From Diploptera punctata (Eukaryota > Arthropoda > Insecta > Blattodea > Blaberidae), in the NCBI GenBank assembly GCA_030220185.1, contig JASPKZ010008349.1:372001-436000 (forward strand): a DNA stretch of 64,000 bases, written 5' to 3'. Positions within the stretch are counted from its first letter, which is position 1. Every line of letters begins with the position of its first letter. Made by a program: the position numbers and the translations under genes. The notes beneath the pieces were generated by a model. The model made no database searches and was not told where the DNA came from. It worked only from the letters and a program-made list of their open reading frames with translations. Positions 51,424-61,400 of the stretch are shown here, in pieces.

Positions 51424-51903
51424 CTAGTTTTCAAGAGAAGGTTCTCTCTCATTTTCAACTGATATTATGACTACCGGATTTTCATTGGAATCTCCATCAA
51501 TAACATTGCCATCTGGTATTGATCTGATGAACTTTGAGATGAGGTCACGTTCATCAGGAATCTCGAAATTCATGGACCTAAATTTGTTCTTCTGAATATA
51601 TATCTTCTTCCAAATTGTCAATTCTAAAGGTTTTTCCAATTGTTTTAAAAGTTGGGCTTCTTTTTTAATTTTACGATTCTCCAATAAACTATGTGCTGCA
51701 ATAGCTGATTTTTCAATTTCACCATTTTTAATATTTCTACAGTGTTCCTTAGTGCGAGTGTCCAAATTCCTTTTTGTTTTTCCCATGTATACTTTATTGC
51801 AGTCCTTACAATTAATTTGATAAATTCCAGATTTTTTGCTATCTGGGATGTACAATTTCTTATAAGTTAATAGTGAGTGGAGAACATATTTTAATCGACT
51901 CAC
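51424..51903 (-). CDS. PLE-s ORF: GIY-YIG endonuclease domain
   Basis: 159 codons, open. KKSGIYQINCKDCNKVYMGK carries GIY and a YMG variant of YIG, followed by TKRNLDTRTKEHCRN (conserved Arg) and EKSAIAAHSLLENRKIKKEA. Then LELTIWKKIYIQKNKFRSMN, FEIPDERDLISKFIRS. Close relative of 45124-45660. The first residues (MSRLKYVLHS) derive from the adjoining PLE-f, so the frame start is accidental. No reverse transcriptase. Confidence 0.75.
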   Translation of the reverse strand: MSRLKYVLHSLLTYKKLYIPDSKKSGIYQINCKDCNKVYMGKTKRNLDTRTKEHCRNIKNGEIEKSAIAAHSLLENRKIKKEAQLLKQLEKPLELTIWKKIYIQKNKFRSMNFEIPDERDLISKFIRSIPDGNVIDGDSNENPVVIISVENEREPSLEN

Positions 51904-51929
51904 CTAATACATTTTCAAACTTCTTTTGA

Positions 51930-51966
51930 TACCGACGGTTTCAGACAATATCATGTCCTTCATCAG
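51930..51966 (-). ncRNA. Hammerhead-ribozyme-like motif, PLE-f
   Basis: On -: CUGAUGA, A, stem GGAC-AUGAUAUU-GUCU, GAAA, hairpin CC-GUC-GG, UA. The closest match to a textbook core here together with 63190-63219. Stem I only 3 bp (UGA/UCA). Confidence 0.65.
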
Positions 51967-52100
51967 TCATGGCGTCCACTGATGAAATTCCGTGATTGTT
52001 GATTTCATTAATGACATCACTAAGTCAATTAAAATATGTTCTCTACTCACTATTAATGATATAATCTCATAATGTTTACTTCCCAATATTAATTTAAATA

Positions 52101-52860
52101 TTCTTATTAGTTGTTAATTAATTCAGTTATTTATATTACATTAGAATATTATTGATATGTATAAAAATAAATAGAAGAATGTTTTGGTAATGAATATGTG
52201 AAATAAATATAACATTTATTGCAACTTGAATGGCCCGTCTTCTGAAGTGAATGGGTTAGTTTGGTTTTCCAATTTATAAAACACAGAATTATAAGTATTC
52301 CATCCATTAATCAAGTCCAATTCAACTTTACTTTAACAATACACAGTTCCTACTTGCTGCTCCATATTCACTCTCTATCATGAGTATCATTTACAAACAC
52401 TGTCAATATTAAAACTAAAAGAAAAATTCAAATAGTTCTGGTATAACAAACACATAATGAATCAAGAAAAGCTGAAATATAGTTTTGATATTTATATCTT
52501 TTGAATATATAAAAATGTAAAAAATAAAAAAAAAAGAGTGGGGAAAACTAAAGTTGTGCCACATGCCCCACATCCTGGACCAATAATTAAAAAGGAACAT
52601 AAATGTCTATAAGTAGGCCCTAGTAAATATCGTAACAACTGTTTGGTATAATTTACAAATTTATTTTTATTATTACGAGGATAAATATACCTTTAAGAAA
52701 CATAGACTTAACCAACGTTTGATCATTATTTTTTTTTCAAAATCCTCATCAACTTCAAATCCTATAATTTATTCCTTATTATTTTTATTTGCTCAGAAAA
52801 TTTTGACTTTTTAAAAAAAAATGTATTACAATTCACAAGAAAATAATATTTCTTCTATAA
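52101..52860. other. No feature recognised
   Basis: Very AT-rich; nothing supported. Confidence 0.4.
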
Positions 52861-52867
52861 GTTACAC

Positions 52868-53015
52868 ATGCTCCGTCAGTCCTGGTGTACTAGTGGTTAC
52901 CATGCTTGCCTCTGGTATCAAAGTCCACAAGTTCAAATCCAGAAGGGGTAGACTAATTGTTTTCAGAGTGTAAAAATAATGAGTATAGCTTCTTTCAGAA
53001 GGGATGTTTTCTTAA
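52868..53015 (+). mobile_element. SINE-E head and body
   Basis: tRNA-like head GTCCTGGTGTACTAGTGGTTA, box B AGTTCAAATCC, body TTTCAGAGTGTAAAAATAAT. Confidence 0.5.
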
Positions 53016-53029
53016 GAGAAAAATTTGAG

Positions 53030-53790
53030 TTTAGATTGGAGTTTCTCAGATAGCTCACTTGGTAGAGCATTCGCCTAGACTGCAAAAGATCCAGGTTCAA
53101 ACCCCAGTCTGAGCTATAATTTTTCTATATTTGAAAAGAAAAATATACACCTAGACTGGGATTTGAACCCAGGACCTTTGACTCTCTATGTCAATGCTCT
53201 TCCAAGTGAGCTACCTAGGCCTCCAATCTAAATGCGTATTTTTCTCTTCTACATAGTTAATTCCCTAACCCCAAATGCTACGAGCCATTGCTACAATTTT
53301 TGCAAATGGCGGGCTCCTTTATTAAGAAGACTTTTTATTGGGAATTTAAACATTACTTATAAAGTCAGTAGTGCTTCTTTCAATGGTTTTATTATTCGTT
53401 TTAAACATCTTAATGATGGACAAATTATATTTGAAAAGAAAAATATACGCCTAGACTGGGGTTTGGACTCAGGACCTTTGACTCTCTATGTCAATGCTCT
53501 TCCAAGTGAGCTACCTAGACCTCCAATCTAAACACGTATTTTTCTCTTTACATACTTAATTCTTTAATCCCAAATGCTACAAACCGTTGCTACGATTTTT
53601 GCAAATGGCGGCTTCTTTATTAAAGAAGGGAATTAACTATGTAGAAGAGAAAAATACGCGTTTAGATTGGAGGCCTAGGTAGCTCACTTGGAAGAGCATT
53701 GACATAGAGAGTCAAAGGTCCTGGGTTCAAACCCCAGTCTAGGCATATATTTTTCTTTTCAAATATAATTTGTCCATCATTAAGATGTTT
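53030..53790. repeat. tRNA-like foldback array, family 1b
   Basis: Four modules: 53044-53114 (+), 53150-53220 (-), 53449-53520 (-), 53673-53744 (+). Leaders (AATTTTTGCAAATGGCGG, GTATTTTTCTCTT) and tails (ATATTTTTCTTTTCAAATAT) are inverted copies. 53434-53520 and 53620-53765 form the clearest palindrome pair. Confidence 0.7.
53673..53744 (+). repeat. tRNA-like module, anticodon-loop ATAGAGA
   Basis: 72 nt: acceptor GCCTAGG/TCTAGGC, D-arm, anticodon stem TTGAC/GTCAA, T-stem CTGGG/CCCAG. Stem sequences differ from the 4.4-kb copies but pairing is kept, and the AGA triplet is again at the anticodon. Confidence 0.6.
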
Positions 53791-53794
53791 AAAA

Positions 53795-54120
53795 CGAATA
53801 ATAAAACCATATAATTTTTCTCTTCAAAAATAGTAAATTTTTCTCTTAAAATTTAATGCCAATGTTTGATTATCTGCATTTGCCTTCTAGTCTCCCAGAG
53901 CTGTGCTCTGTCCTTGGTACTTCTTGTGTCTTGAAGATTCTCAATTCATTGTATAGTCTGACTTTATACATAAAGTACATTCTCTGGATGGAACAAGATT
54001 GAATTTATGGAGATAAGCTTGTGAACTGTTATGACCAGTAGTTATTCTGAACATAGCCACAACTGCACTCCTTGAAATATCTTGTATATGATAGTCACTC
54101 AACAATGACATTTTCCAAAG
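53795..54120. other. No feature recognised
   Basis: Nothing supported. Confidence 0.35.
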
Positions 54121-54135
54121 TTTATCTACTGTATT

Positions 54136-54468
54136 GCCGAGTGGTTAAGGAAAGATGCCTTGGTGCAGAGCTATGGCAGTTGTGCTGGTTCAAGTCACCA
54201 TGGAGAAAGAAATTTTCTCATGGAATTTTGGTTAGTATGGGACTGGTGCCCACCCAGCATTGTGAGGAATTTGGGTAGTTACAATAAGTAGCGACTCCAG
54301 GTTGTGAAAACCAGCTATCACGGCTGGGGGAACCGACATTCTGATCACATGTCACCCCTACACTGTCAGGATGATCGTCAACCTCTGTGGTTAACACATG
54401 TAGACATAAGGACAGCAGCCAGTTGGTAGGCCAAGGGCATTCTAGACCTGTCATGCCATGGAGTTTGC
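54136..54468 (+). mobile_element. SINE-B, nearly full length
   Basis: TSD CTACTGTATT (54126-54135, 54469-54478). Head GCCGAGTGGTTAAGG. Confidence 0.75.
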
Positions 54469-54519
54469 CTACTGTATTGGATACAATTATTTTTTCAATA
54501 CTGATTTTGAATATCTGCT

Positions 54520-55072
54520 ATAGTGAAATTAAATGTTTCTTACCTCTCCTCATATAAATTTTCTAAATAGATCGTGATTTCGAGACCACAACGGTCTCAT
54601 CTTGAGCACTTTCTTGGTGACTGATGTTATGTTGATAGGAAGAAACTCTTCTTCTTCCCTCTGTTGGTGGACTGATGAATCTCTGGATCAGGTCAAAATT
54701 TGCAGGAATTTCAAAGTTCATAAGTTTTCCTTTGTTTTTCTGAATGTGGATCTTTTCCCAAACCATGAGTTCTTTTTGTTTGTCTATTTGTTTAATTAGA
54801 CTGGCTTTTGATTCAATTAAATGTTTTTCAGACCAAGGAAAACTTATGAACTTTGAAATTCCCGCAAATTTTGACCTGATCCAGAGGTTCATCGGTCCAC
54901 CAACAGAGGGAAGAAGAAGAGTTCCTTCCGATCGCCAAAGTACTGAAGATGAGACTGTTATGGTCTCAAAATCGCGATCTACTTACAAGATTTATATGAG
55001 GAGGGGTAAGAAACATTTAATTTCACTATAAATTAAACCTAACAGTGATTAATTCCTGTAAAAGTTAAATAT
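54520..55072 (+). mobile_element. PLE-a2 palindrome
   Basis: Same family as 47505-48075. Right arm encodes MNFEIPANFDLIQRFIGPPT. Both hammerhead-like cores mutated: left (54570-54606 on -) CUCAAGA, right (54943-54979) AAAA for GAAA. End AACCTAACAGTGATTAATTCC. Confidence 0.8.
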
Positions 55073-55075
55073 AAA

Positions 55076-55536
55076 AGACATGTGACAGTTGAATCTGATA
55101 GATTACAAGGAAGCTGGTGAAAATTTTCACTGAACTTGTGAAATACATTTAAAATAACTGCTTTTTGACCACTACTCAAACGTTTGCCAGACTTGTGTTT
55201 TAAAAATTTAGATAGTGACACAGCAATGTAAGACTCGGCACCTTTAGCCATTTTGTTTTGCATCAGAACTAACTGAAGCATGCCTCAAATGTATCATCCA
55301 TACGTTGTAATTATTGATTAGGTATATTTTAGAATATTTTCTATGTTTTGAATATTATTTTCATTCATGAAGAATAAGTATATTCAGAAGACATATTTTT
55401 AATTTAATGAAGGGAACTATTATTTTGAGTACTTACTACTTCTACATCATATGTTGGTGTCCATAATCAATGAAAAGCGAGCAGGTCACATGGTTTTGTT
55501 TTGATGAGGATCACTTTAAGAGCTGATAGCCTTTAC
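55076..55536 (-). mobile_element. Copy of the 33.4-kb HTH transposon
   Basis: Homologous over about 460 bp to 33396-33905. ORF on - 55039-55281: KFLKHKSGKRLSSGQKAVIL, NVFHKFSENFHQLP. Right end GATAGCCTTTAC. Left end cut by PLE-a2. Confidence 0.6.
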
Positions 55537-55559
55537 CCTTCTGTTTCCAAGTATATCAC

Positions 55560-56395
55560 AATTAGATGATATCAATAATGAGGCATCATCATCATCCATG
55601 CAAGTATTAGGCCATGCGACCTGTTACGGTCTCAAAGAGGAGTTTTCCATCCAGCGCTTTTTTGGACTCTGGCGATCTCTTGCCTTGGGGGCAGTAATGA
55701 AGTATGGCTTTTGGAATTCTATGAGATGGCATTCGTTGAAGATGGGCTTTCCAGTTGGTCTGGTAGTTTTGTATATGGTGAAGAATGGGTTTTACATCCA
55801 ACTCTTCCATAATTTTCTCATTTCTTTTATGATCCCACTTTGTATAACCTGCTGTACGGCGCATAAATCGCATCTCATTTGCTGTTATTCGGCTTTCATC
55901 TCTTCTTCGTATTGTCCATGCTTCACTACCATATCTTAATACTGGTCTTGCGAGAACCTTATAAAGCCGTAATCTTGTGTTCTTCTGTACTAAAGATGGT
56001 TTCATTATACTGTTAATTATCCCCGTTGTTTTTTGTGAAATTTGTTATTTTCTTTGATATATCAGCTTCATCTTGAAATGTTAAATTATAACCCAAATAA
56101 TTTAATTAATTTACTCGTTCTAAAATTTCATCATCCAAAACAATTTTGCTAGGTATAGGGATTTCCCACAAAAGGCCATCACTTTAGTTTTCTTTGTATT
56201 AATTTCCATATTGTACCTTTTTGCAATTATATTAAAATTGTATATAGAATACTGTAAATCTGTTTCTGCTGGAGCTATTAATACCAAATCATCTGCAAAA
56301 AGCAAGGAGTCTATTTTTAGGTTTCTATTAATTTGGATAGAATTGTGTCTCATCTGTCGCCTATCTTGGAGTAATGAGTACATTTGATAGTAAGC
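55560..56395 (-). mobile_element. LINE-R with reverse transcriptase motif C
   Basis: On -: NRNLKIDSLLFADDLVLIAP (FADD intact), YNMEINTKKTKVMAF, then after a deletion ARPVLRYGSEAWTIRRRDES, FMRRTAGYTKWDHKRNEKIM, GKRSPESKKALDGKL. 3' end at left with ATCATCATC. 5'-truncated. Confidence 0.75.
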
Positions 56396-56399
56396 AGTA

Positions 56400-56590
56400 A
56401 ATTACAAATTCTTGGTGTAGTGGAGATAACTTTCTTTACACACCCATCTGATAATTATACCACAACCTCTCTCAGCCCCGAGACTGAGAAATATTAAAAT
56501 TTTTAATCCTACTGGATCCACTAATTAGGAAGCAGGCATGGTTACATGTAAGCAAACATATTGGGTAAAGGAAGGATTCTTGCTTGGATG
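56400..56590. other. No feature recognised
   Basis: Nothing supported. Confidence 0.35.
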
Positions 56591-56598
56591 GGAATGAA

Positions 56599-56671
56599 GC
56601 CTGGATTAGCTCAGTGGTCTGAGCATTAGCACGGAAAGCTAAAGGTTCGGGGTTCGATTCCCGGTTCAGGC
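56599..56671 (+). repeat. tRNA-like module, family 2, single copy
   Basis: 73 nt: acceptor GCCTGGA/TTCAGGC, TTAGCTCAGTGGTCTGAGCA D-arm, anticodon stem TTAGC/GCTAA with loop ACGGAAA (C at the U33 position), T-stem CGGGG/CCCGG with GGTTCGATTCC. Tail AAAAATTTTTCTCTTTACCA matches 59745 on. No inverted partner nearby. Confidence 0.6.
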
Positions 56672-56999
56672 AAAAATTTTTCTCTTTACCATTGATTTAC
56701 AATAATTTAAACATATTGGGCATTACACTTATTATTTTTGAGGTAATGTTTTTGCAATGTTACTTTTTTAAAAAAATATGACTGAGCAAATAAAAACATA
56801 ATAGTAATGCAAATTATACGAAGAAAGAAAATGAGGTTCCTGAGAAAATTCCATAAAATTGCTCACGTTATATCACTTAAAGATGTACATACTCACATGA
56901 CAATGTTAACGGCACCCACAATAAATAAAGTCAAATACAAGCATAGTGCTCTTTGTCTCGTGGAATGCCGCCAAGACAAGACTAGGTCAATTCAATAAT

Positions 57000-58372
57000 T
57001 TACCCGAAATAAAGGGGAGGGAAGGAAGTCAAGTGTTTTTCAATGCAAATTTCCTTTTTTTGCAGTGACTTCAATTGTCGATTAACGAAATATAATGCAC
57101 CTGTCCTCTCATATTTTGCAACTTTCATCGATGCAAAAAAAGCAAGTATTTAACTCCATTCATACATTTCACTACTTAATTACTGTATAATATATATAAT
57201 AAGATACATTAATACACATCTGTTTACAATAAAAAATTTCTTTAATCAATTTTTTATAATCTTAATTGCAATTTTGACGATCTTTAATATCGCCAATGTA
57301 TTTTTCTTTTTTTTTCTCTTTTTTTTTGTTCTAAGTTATTGTAGCTGTAAAATCGGCACATTGTAGGTCTGTCCTGACGTACACGCTAAAAATGCAAGAT
57401 GCTAACCTCTTTATTATTGGTTTTTCAGTTCAAAAAAGACCTAGAAAAAACAAACAAGCCTGAGGCTACATTATATTTACATATGACAGCCATTCATTGG
57501 TTACCTTAGTCATGTTGGTATAGCCATCGTTAACCAGAGAGAACAAGAATAAAGGTACCAACAATAAAAAAATTGATACAGATTCAATTATTTCTTTTTG
57601 TTTTTACAAAATAAAAACATCACCAATTGCCTGTACAATATATATTTTTTTTGGTGTTTTACAGTCTAAATGGTTTTGGTTGACCATCTGACACGGTAAC
57701 GACATATCGTCGTCACAAGCTACTCACAATACTGTCACAGCTCGTAACATACCATCCTCAGTATCCTAGCAAGGGGAGAAACCTGCTCATTATTCATTAT
57801 AAGTAGATGAATACATTATATATATATTATATATAAGCTCTTCATGGCCCATTCATTCTAAGCTACTCCCAGGCCAGCTAAAGGATAAAGACACAAGCCC
57901 AGGACAAAATCTCGAGATATAAATTCTGATTTACAACGAAAAAAACAATAGAAGAAAAAAGCATCAGAGGACAGCATACACTAGAATGGGACACACAGTA
58001 ACAATTCAAGTTCTGCCCTGAGCAAGTGTTAAAAGAGCTATTATCATATACACGACGCAAGACCATTCTATGTGAACGTCATTGCTAGACTAGCCAACAA
58101 AAACATATAGCAAACATATATGGAAGTAACGTAAACCACCCGAATGTGGTTACGAGCCATGCCAGGCATTTCGAGGGGTGTGTATCCATACGGGACGGAT
58201 ATATGTCATACATACGTGTCGGGAAGGATGTACGAGACTACTACAGCCCTCTTTTGGTGGTAACCAAAACCTCACGGCGGCACCAAAGTATCAAAAAACA
58301 AGCGGATGGGTGGCCGTGCTGTACTTATTTCTGGCTGGCAGTTAGGTTGGGCAGGGGAGGATGCTTCTAGTG
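57000..58372 (-). other. Tao: Probable Tao 3' UTR
   Basis: Directly downstream of the Tao stop codon; not repetitive in this window, unlike everything around it. A candidate poly(A) signal on - lies at about 57411 (TTTATT on +). The left limit is a guess. Confidence 0.45.
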
Positions 58373-58493
58373 CTAGAGACTTCCTGGTGGAAAAGAGGTT
58401 GAGCTGTTGCTATGTGCCAGGCTCAGCATGCTTCCTGATACACTTTCGTCGTCAGGATACGACTCTTTGGATGCTTCTGCTATAGCCAGTGCA
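58373..58493 (-). CDS. Tao: Tao last coding exon
   Basis: Acceptor TATTGCAG on -, then 39 residues (ALAIAEASKESYPDDESVSG...) and TAG at 58373-58375. Serine-rich acidic tail. Confidence 0.9.
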
Positions 58494-61400
58494 CTGCAAT
58501 ACAAAATTGCACCCTGTACTCATCAGAAGACAATTCATTATAAGATTTCATACTTTAACTTTCTATCAAACCATTCACTACTATTGTAACTTGTTAGCTT
58601 TATTTTAAAAAATTGTCACTATAACATACAGTAGTATTCAAATGTTCTGAAGCTCTTGATTTGACATCATTTGCTTGTCACTATAACATAAGGTAAAATT
58701 TTATCACTCGCCTCATATTTTTTCTCCTTTTTTATTTTTTTTTTCTAAATGCCCCATGTTTGTCTTTCGGCATTCCTGGTTTCTCTCCTGGCATGGCATA
58801 CTTGTAACTCACTTCTGAGGTTGGGGCGCCCGAAAGGCGGGGTTACGTTGCCCCGATGATATGATGATGATAATGGTGTGCCAGGAGAGTCCGTAATCCT
58901 AAGCTTAACCTAAGATGAATATGAATGATGATGATTGCAATGGTCATATGATTTCAGGGACCGTTTGGGCCTTAAAGTTTTCCTGACATTTGTCTTACAG
59001 GTGAGGAAAAACCCCGATAAAAACCTCACCCAGAAAAACTGTCCCGACCGGGGATCGAACCCGGGCCCGCTGTGTGACAAGGCAGCACGCTACCCCAAGA
59101 CCACAGCGGTGGACTCTTTTTTAAATTTAAACTTTACACTTCAGTTCCATCCTCAGTACCCCTGCGACCGCTGATCTACATTCAAAGGAAAATTGATCAA
59201 CTTTGAAGTTCCCTGGGAGAATGACCTGATTTCAAGGCTTTTCAGTCTGCCAACAGAGGGAGCGAAAGACGGCTCTTCAAGATGACAGAACAATGGTCAC
59301 AGAGTACTGAGGATGGAACTGAAGTGCAGAGTTCCGAAACTAGTTTAAATTAAAAAAAGAAGAAAAATATGAAGTAATAAAATTTTACCTAAATGAATAT
59401 ACCTCATAGTGGGAATTCCTAAAATAAGTAATACTATAACATAGTTCTTTAGTGATAAGGCAGATGCACTACATTTTATCGGAAAAATAAATTAACTACT
59501 TTTTATTGTAATCAAATGGTAAAGAAAAAATGTATGCCTGAACTGGGAATCGAACCCTGAACCTTCAGCTTTCCATGCTAATGCTCTTAACCATTGAGCT
59601 AATTCAGGCTTCCTTCCCATCCAAGGGATTTTGAAGATTATTGAAGGATTTATGCTTGGATGGGAAGGAAGCCTGAATTAGCTCAATGGTTAAGAGCATC
59701 AGTACGGAAAGCTGAAGGTTCGGGGTTCGATTTCGGGTTCAGGCATAAATTTTTCTATTTAAATTAACATTGGGAAGTAAACATTTTGAGGTTATATCAT
59801 TAATAGTGAGCGGAGAACATATTTTAATCGACTCACCTCATACATTTTCAAACTTCTTTGATACCGACGGATTCAGACAAAATCATGTCCTTCTTCAGTC
59901 ATGGCTTCCATGATTTTGTCTGAAACCTTCGGTATCAAAGAAGTTTGAAAATGTATGAGGTGAGTCGATTAAAATATGTTCTCCACTCACTATTAATAAT
60001 AAATTTTTCTCTTTACCATTTGATTAGAATAATTTAGTTGTGTACTTTAATATACTTATTTCAATCATAGTAACAGCTTCAGCTTCTTAATATTAATTTA
60101 ATTGCTTTTTTTTAATTTTTGTAACAAAAATCTTCGGTGTAACCATTATGCGAGGAAAAAACTTTATTAAAACAAAAGTAATATAGAAAGTGCAACTGAA
60201 TGATGAAAAAATTGATAGCACACAGTTAGGAGCTGACAAGATGGCTAGCGAAGTATGGAAGCCAGGTAGAGATGGATGAGGGATAGGGGCATTATTGTTA
60301 TTGTTTAAGCGAGTTCTGATGCCCACAGACATGTAAAAACCTAATACGTATCAATTCTGTAAATAAATAAGGTATTTTGTTATGAGGTCATTGTTTTTTA
60401 AAATATTAAAAAGTTCTACATCCATAGATTAAATGCATGAAGTAAGAAAATAAATGATTATTTATACCAATTTTACAATATAAATACTTTGTTTATTTTA
60501 TATGTGCTCTACTGTATGTGAGAGTAAAATCTGTTAAAATAATTATATTATAAAATTAATGTTATTGTAAGATAAAAGAAGAGCAAACATCTGCAGAAGG
60601 AAAACAATAACAGTTAATCAAATCTAAAGATAACTTGAGTGCCTCAGTGCCTAACCCGCAATTAAAAAAAATATGCATTTCCTTGAAATTACACTAGAAA
60701 TAATCATCTCTGTCAGAACCACATCTGCCTATAACATTATGGGCGAGTTAAAATTAATACAAAAATGACTCTGACAGAGATGATTATTTCTAGTGCAATT
60801 ACAGGGAAGAGCATAATTTTTTTTAATTGTGGGTTAGGCATCTATGGCACTGAGACACACTATTATGACCTAGATTTCTTGATAATGTGATCAAGTACAG
60901 TATTATGATAAAATATTTATGAGTAACTCCACTTCAACATTTCAAGTACATCATTATATTTCAATTTTAAAGGATGTAAGATATAATAAGACTTTTGTGT
61001 GTACATTCTTACCTCTTATGGTTGTTTTTGTCGAACATATGTTTCAAGACTTCTGAGCTCCATCGTCAGCGATTACAGACTGACGATGGGGCTCAGAAGT
61101 CTTGAAACATATGTTCGACAAAAACAACCATAAGAGGTAAGAACGTACAGACAAAAGTCTTAATTATTAAACAAACCTCTTAATTTAAAACTCCTGGCGC
61201 GATAGGCCTACAAGGCCCTTAGCCTACCAGCCGGCCTCACATCCACATGTGTCAATCACAGAGGTAGATGATAATCAGCCAGTGTAGGGGTGACATGTGG
61301 TCAGCATGTCGAGTCCCCCAGCCGTTATAGCTGGTTTTCTCAACCTAGAGCCGCTACTTATTGTAGCTACCCAAATGCATCATGATGCTGGGTGGGCACT

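Larger units (their letters stand above)
51345..52100 (-). mobile_element. PLE-s with ORF, PLE-f at its 5' side
   Basis: Left end TCATAAATTAATGCGTCATT, ACCTCATATTTTATGTTTC, degenerate hammerhead on - at 51421-51458 (UUGAAAA, GAAA, ACUAGU, UC). ORF 51424-51903. From about 51866 the sequence belongs to PLE-f (TTAATAGTGAGTGGAGAAC arms), ending ATCTCATAATGTTTACTTCC at 52060-52082. Confidence 0.7.
58691..59432 (+). mobile_element. PLE-c2 in the Tao intron, with SINE insertions
   Basis: Duplication ACTATAACATA (58680-58690, 59433-59443). CACTCGCCTCATATTTTT at left; the left arm is interrupted by SINE-D and SINE-C pieces (58748-59114). Right arm ORF tail KLINFEVPWENDLISRLFSL, intact hammerhead-like motif, end ACCTCATAGTGGGAATTCC. 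Confidence 0.75.
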
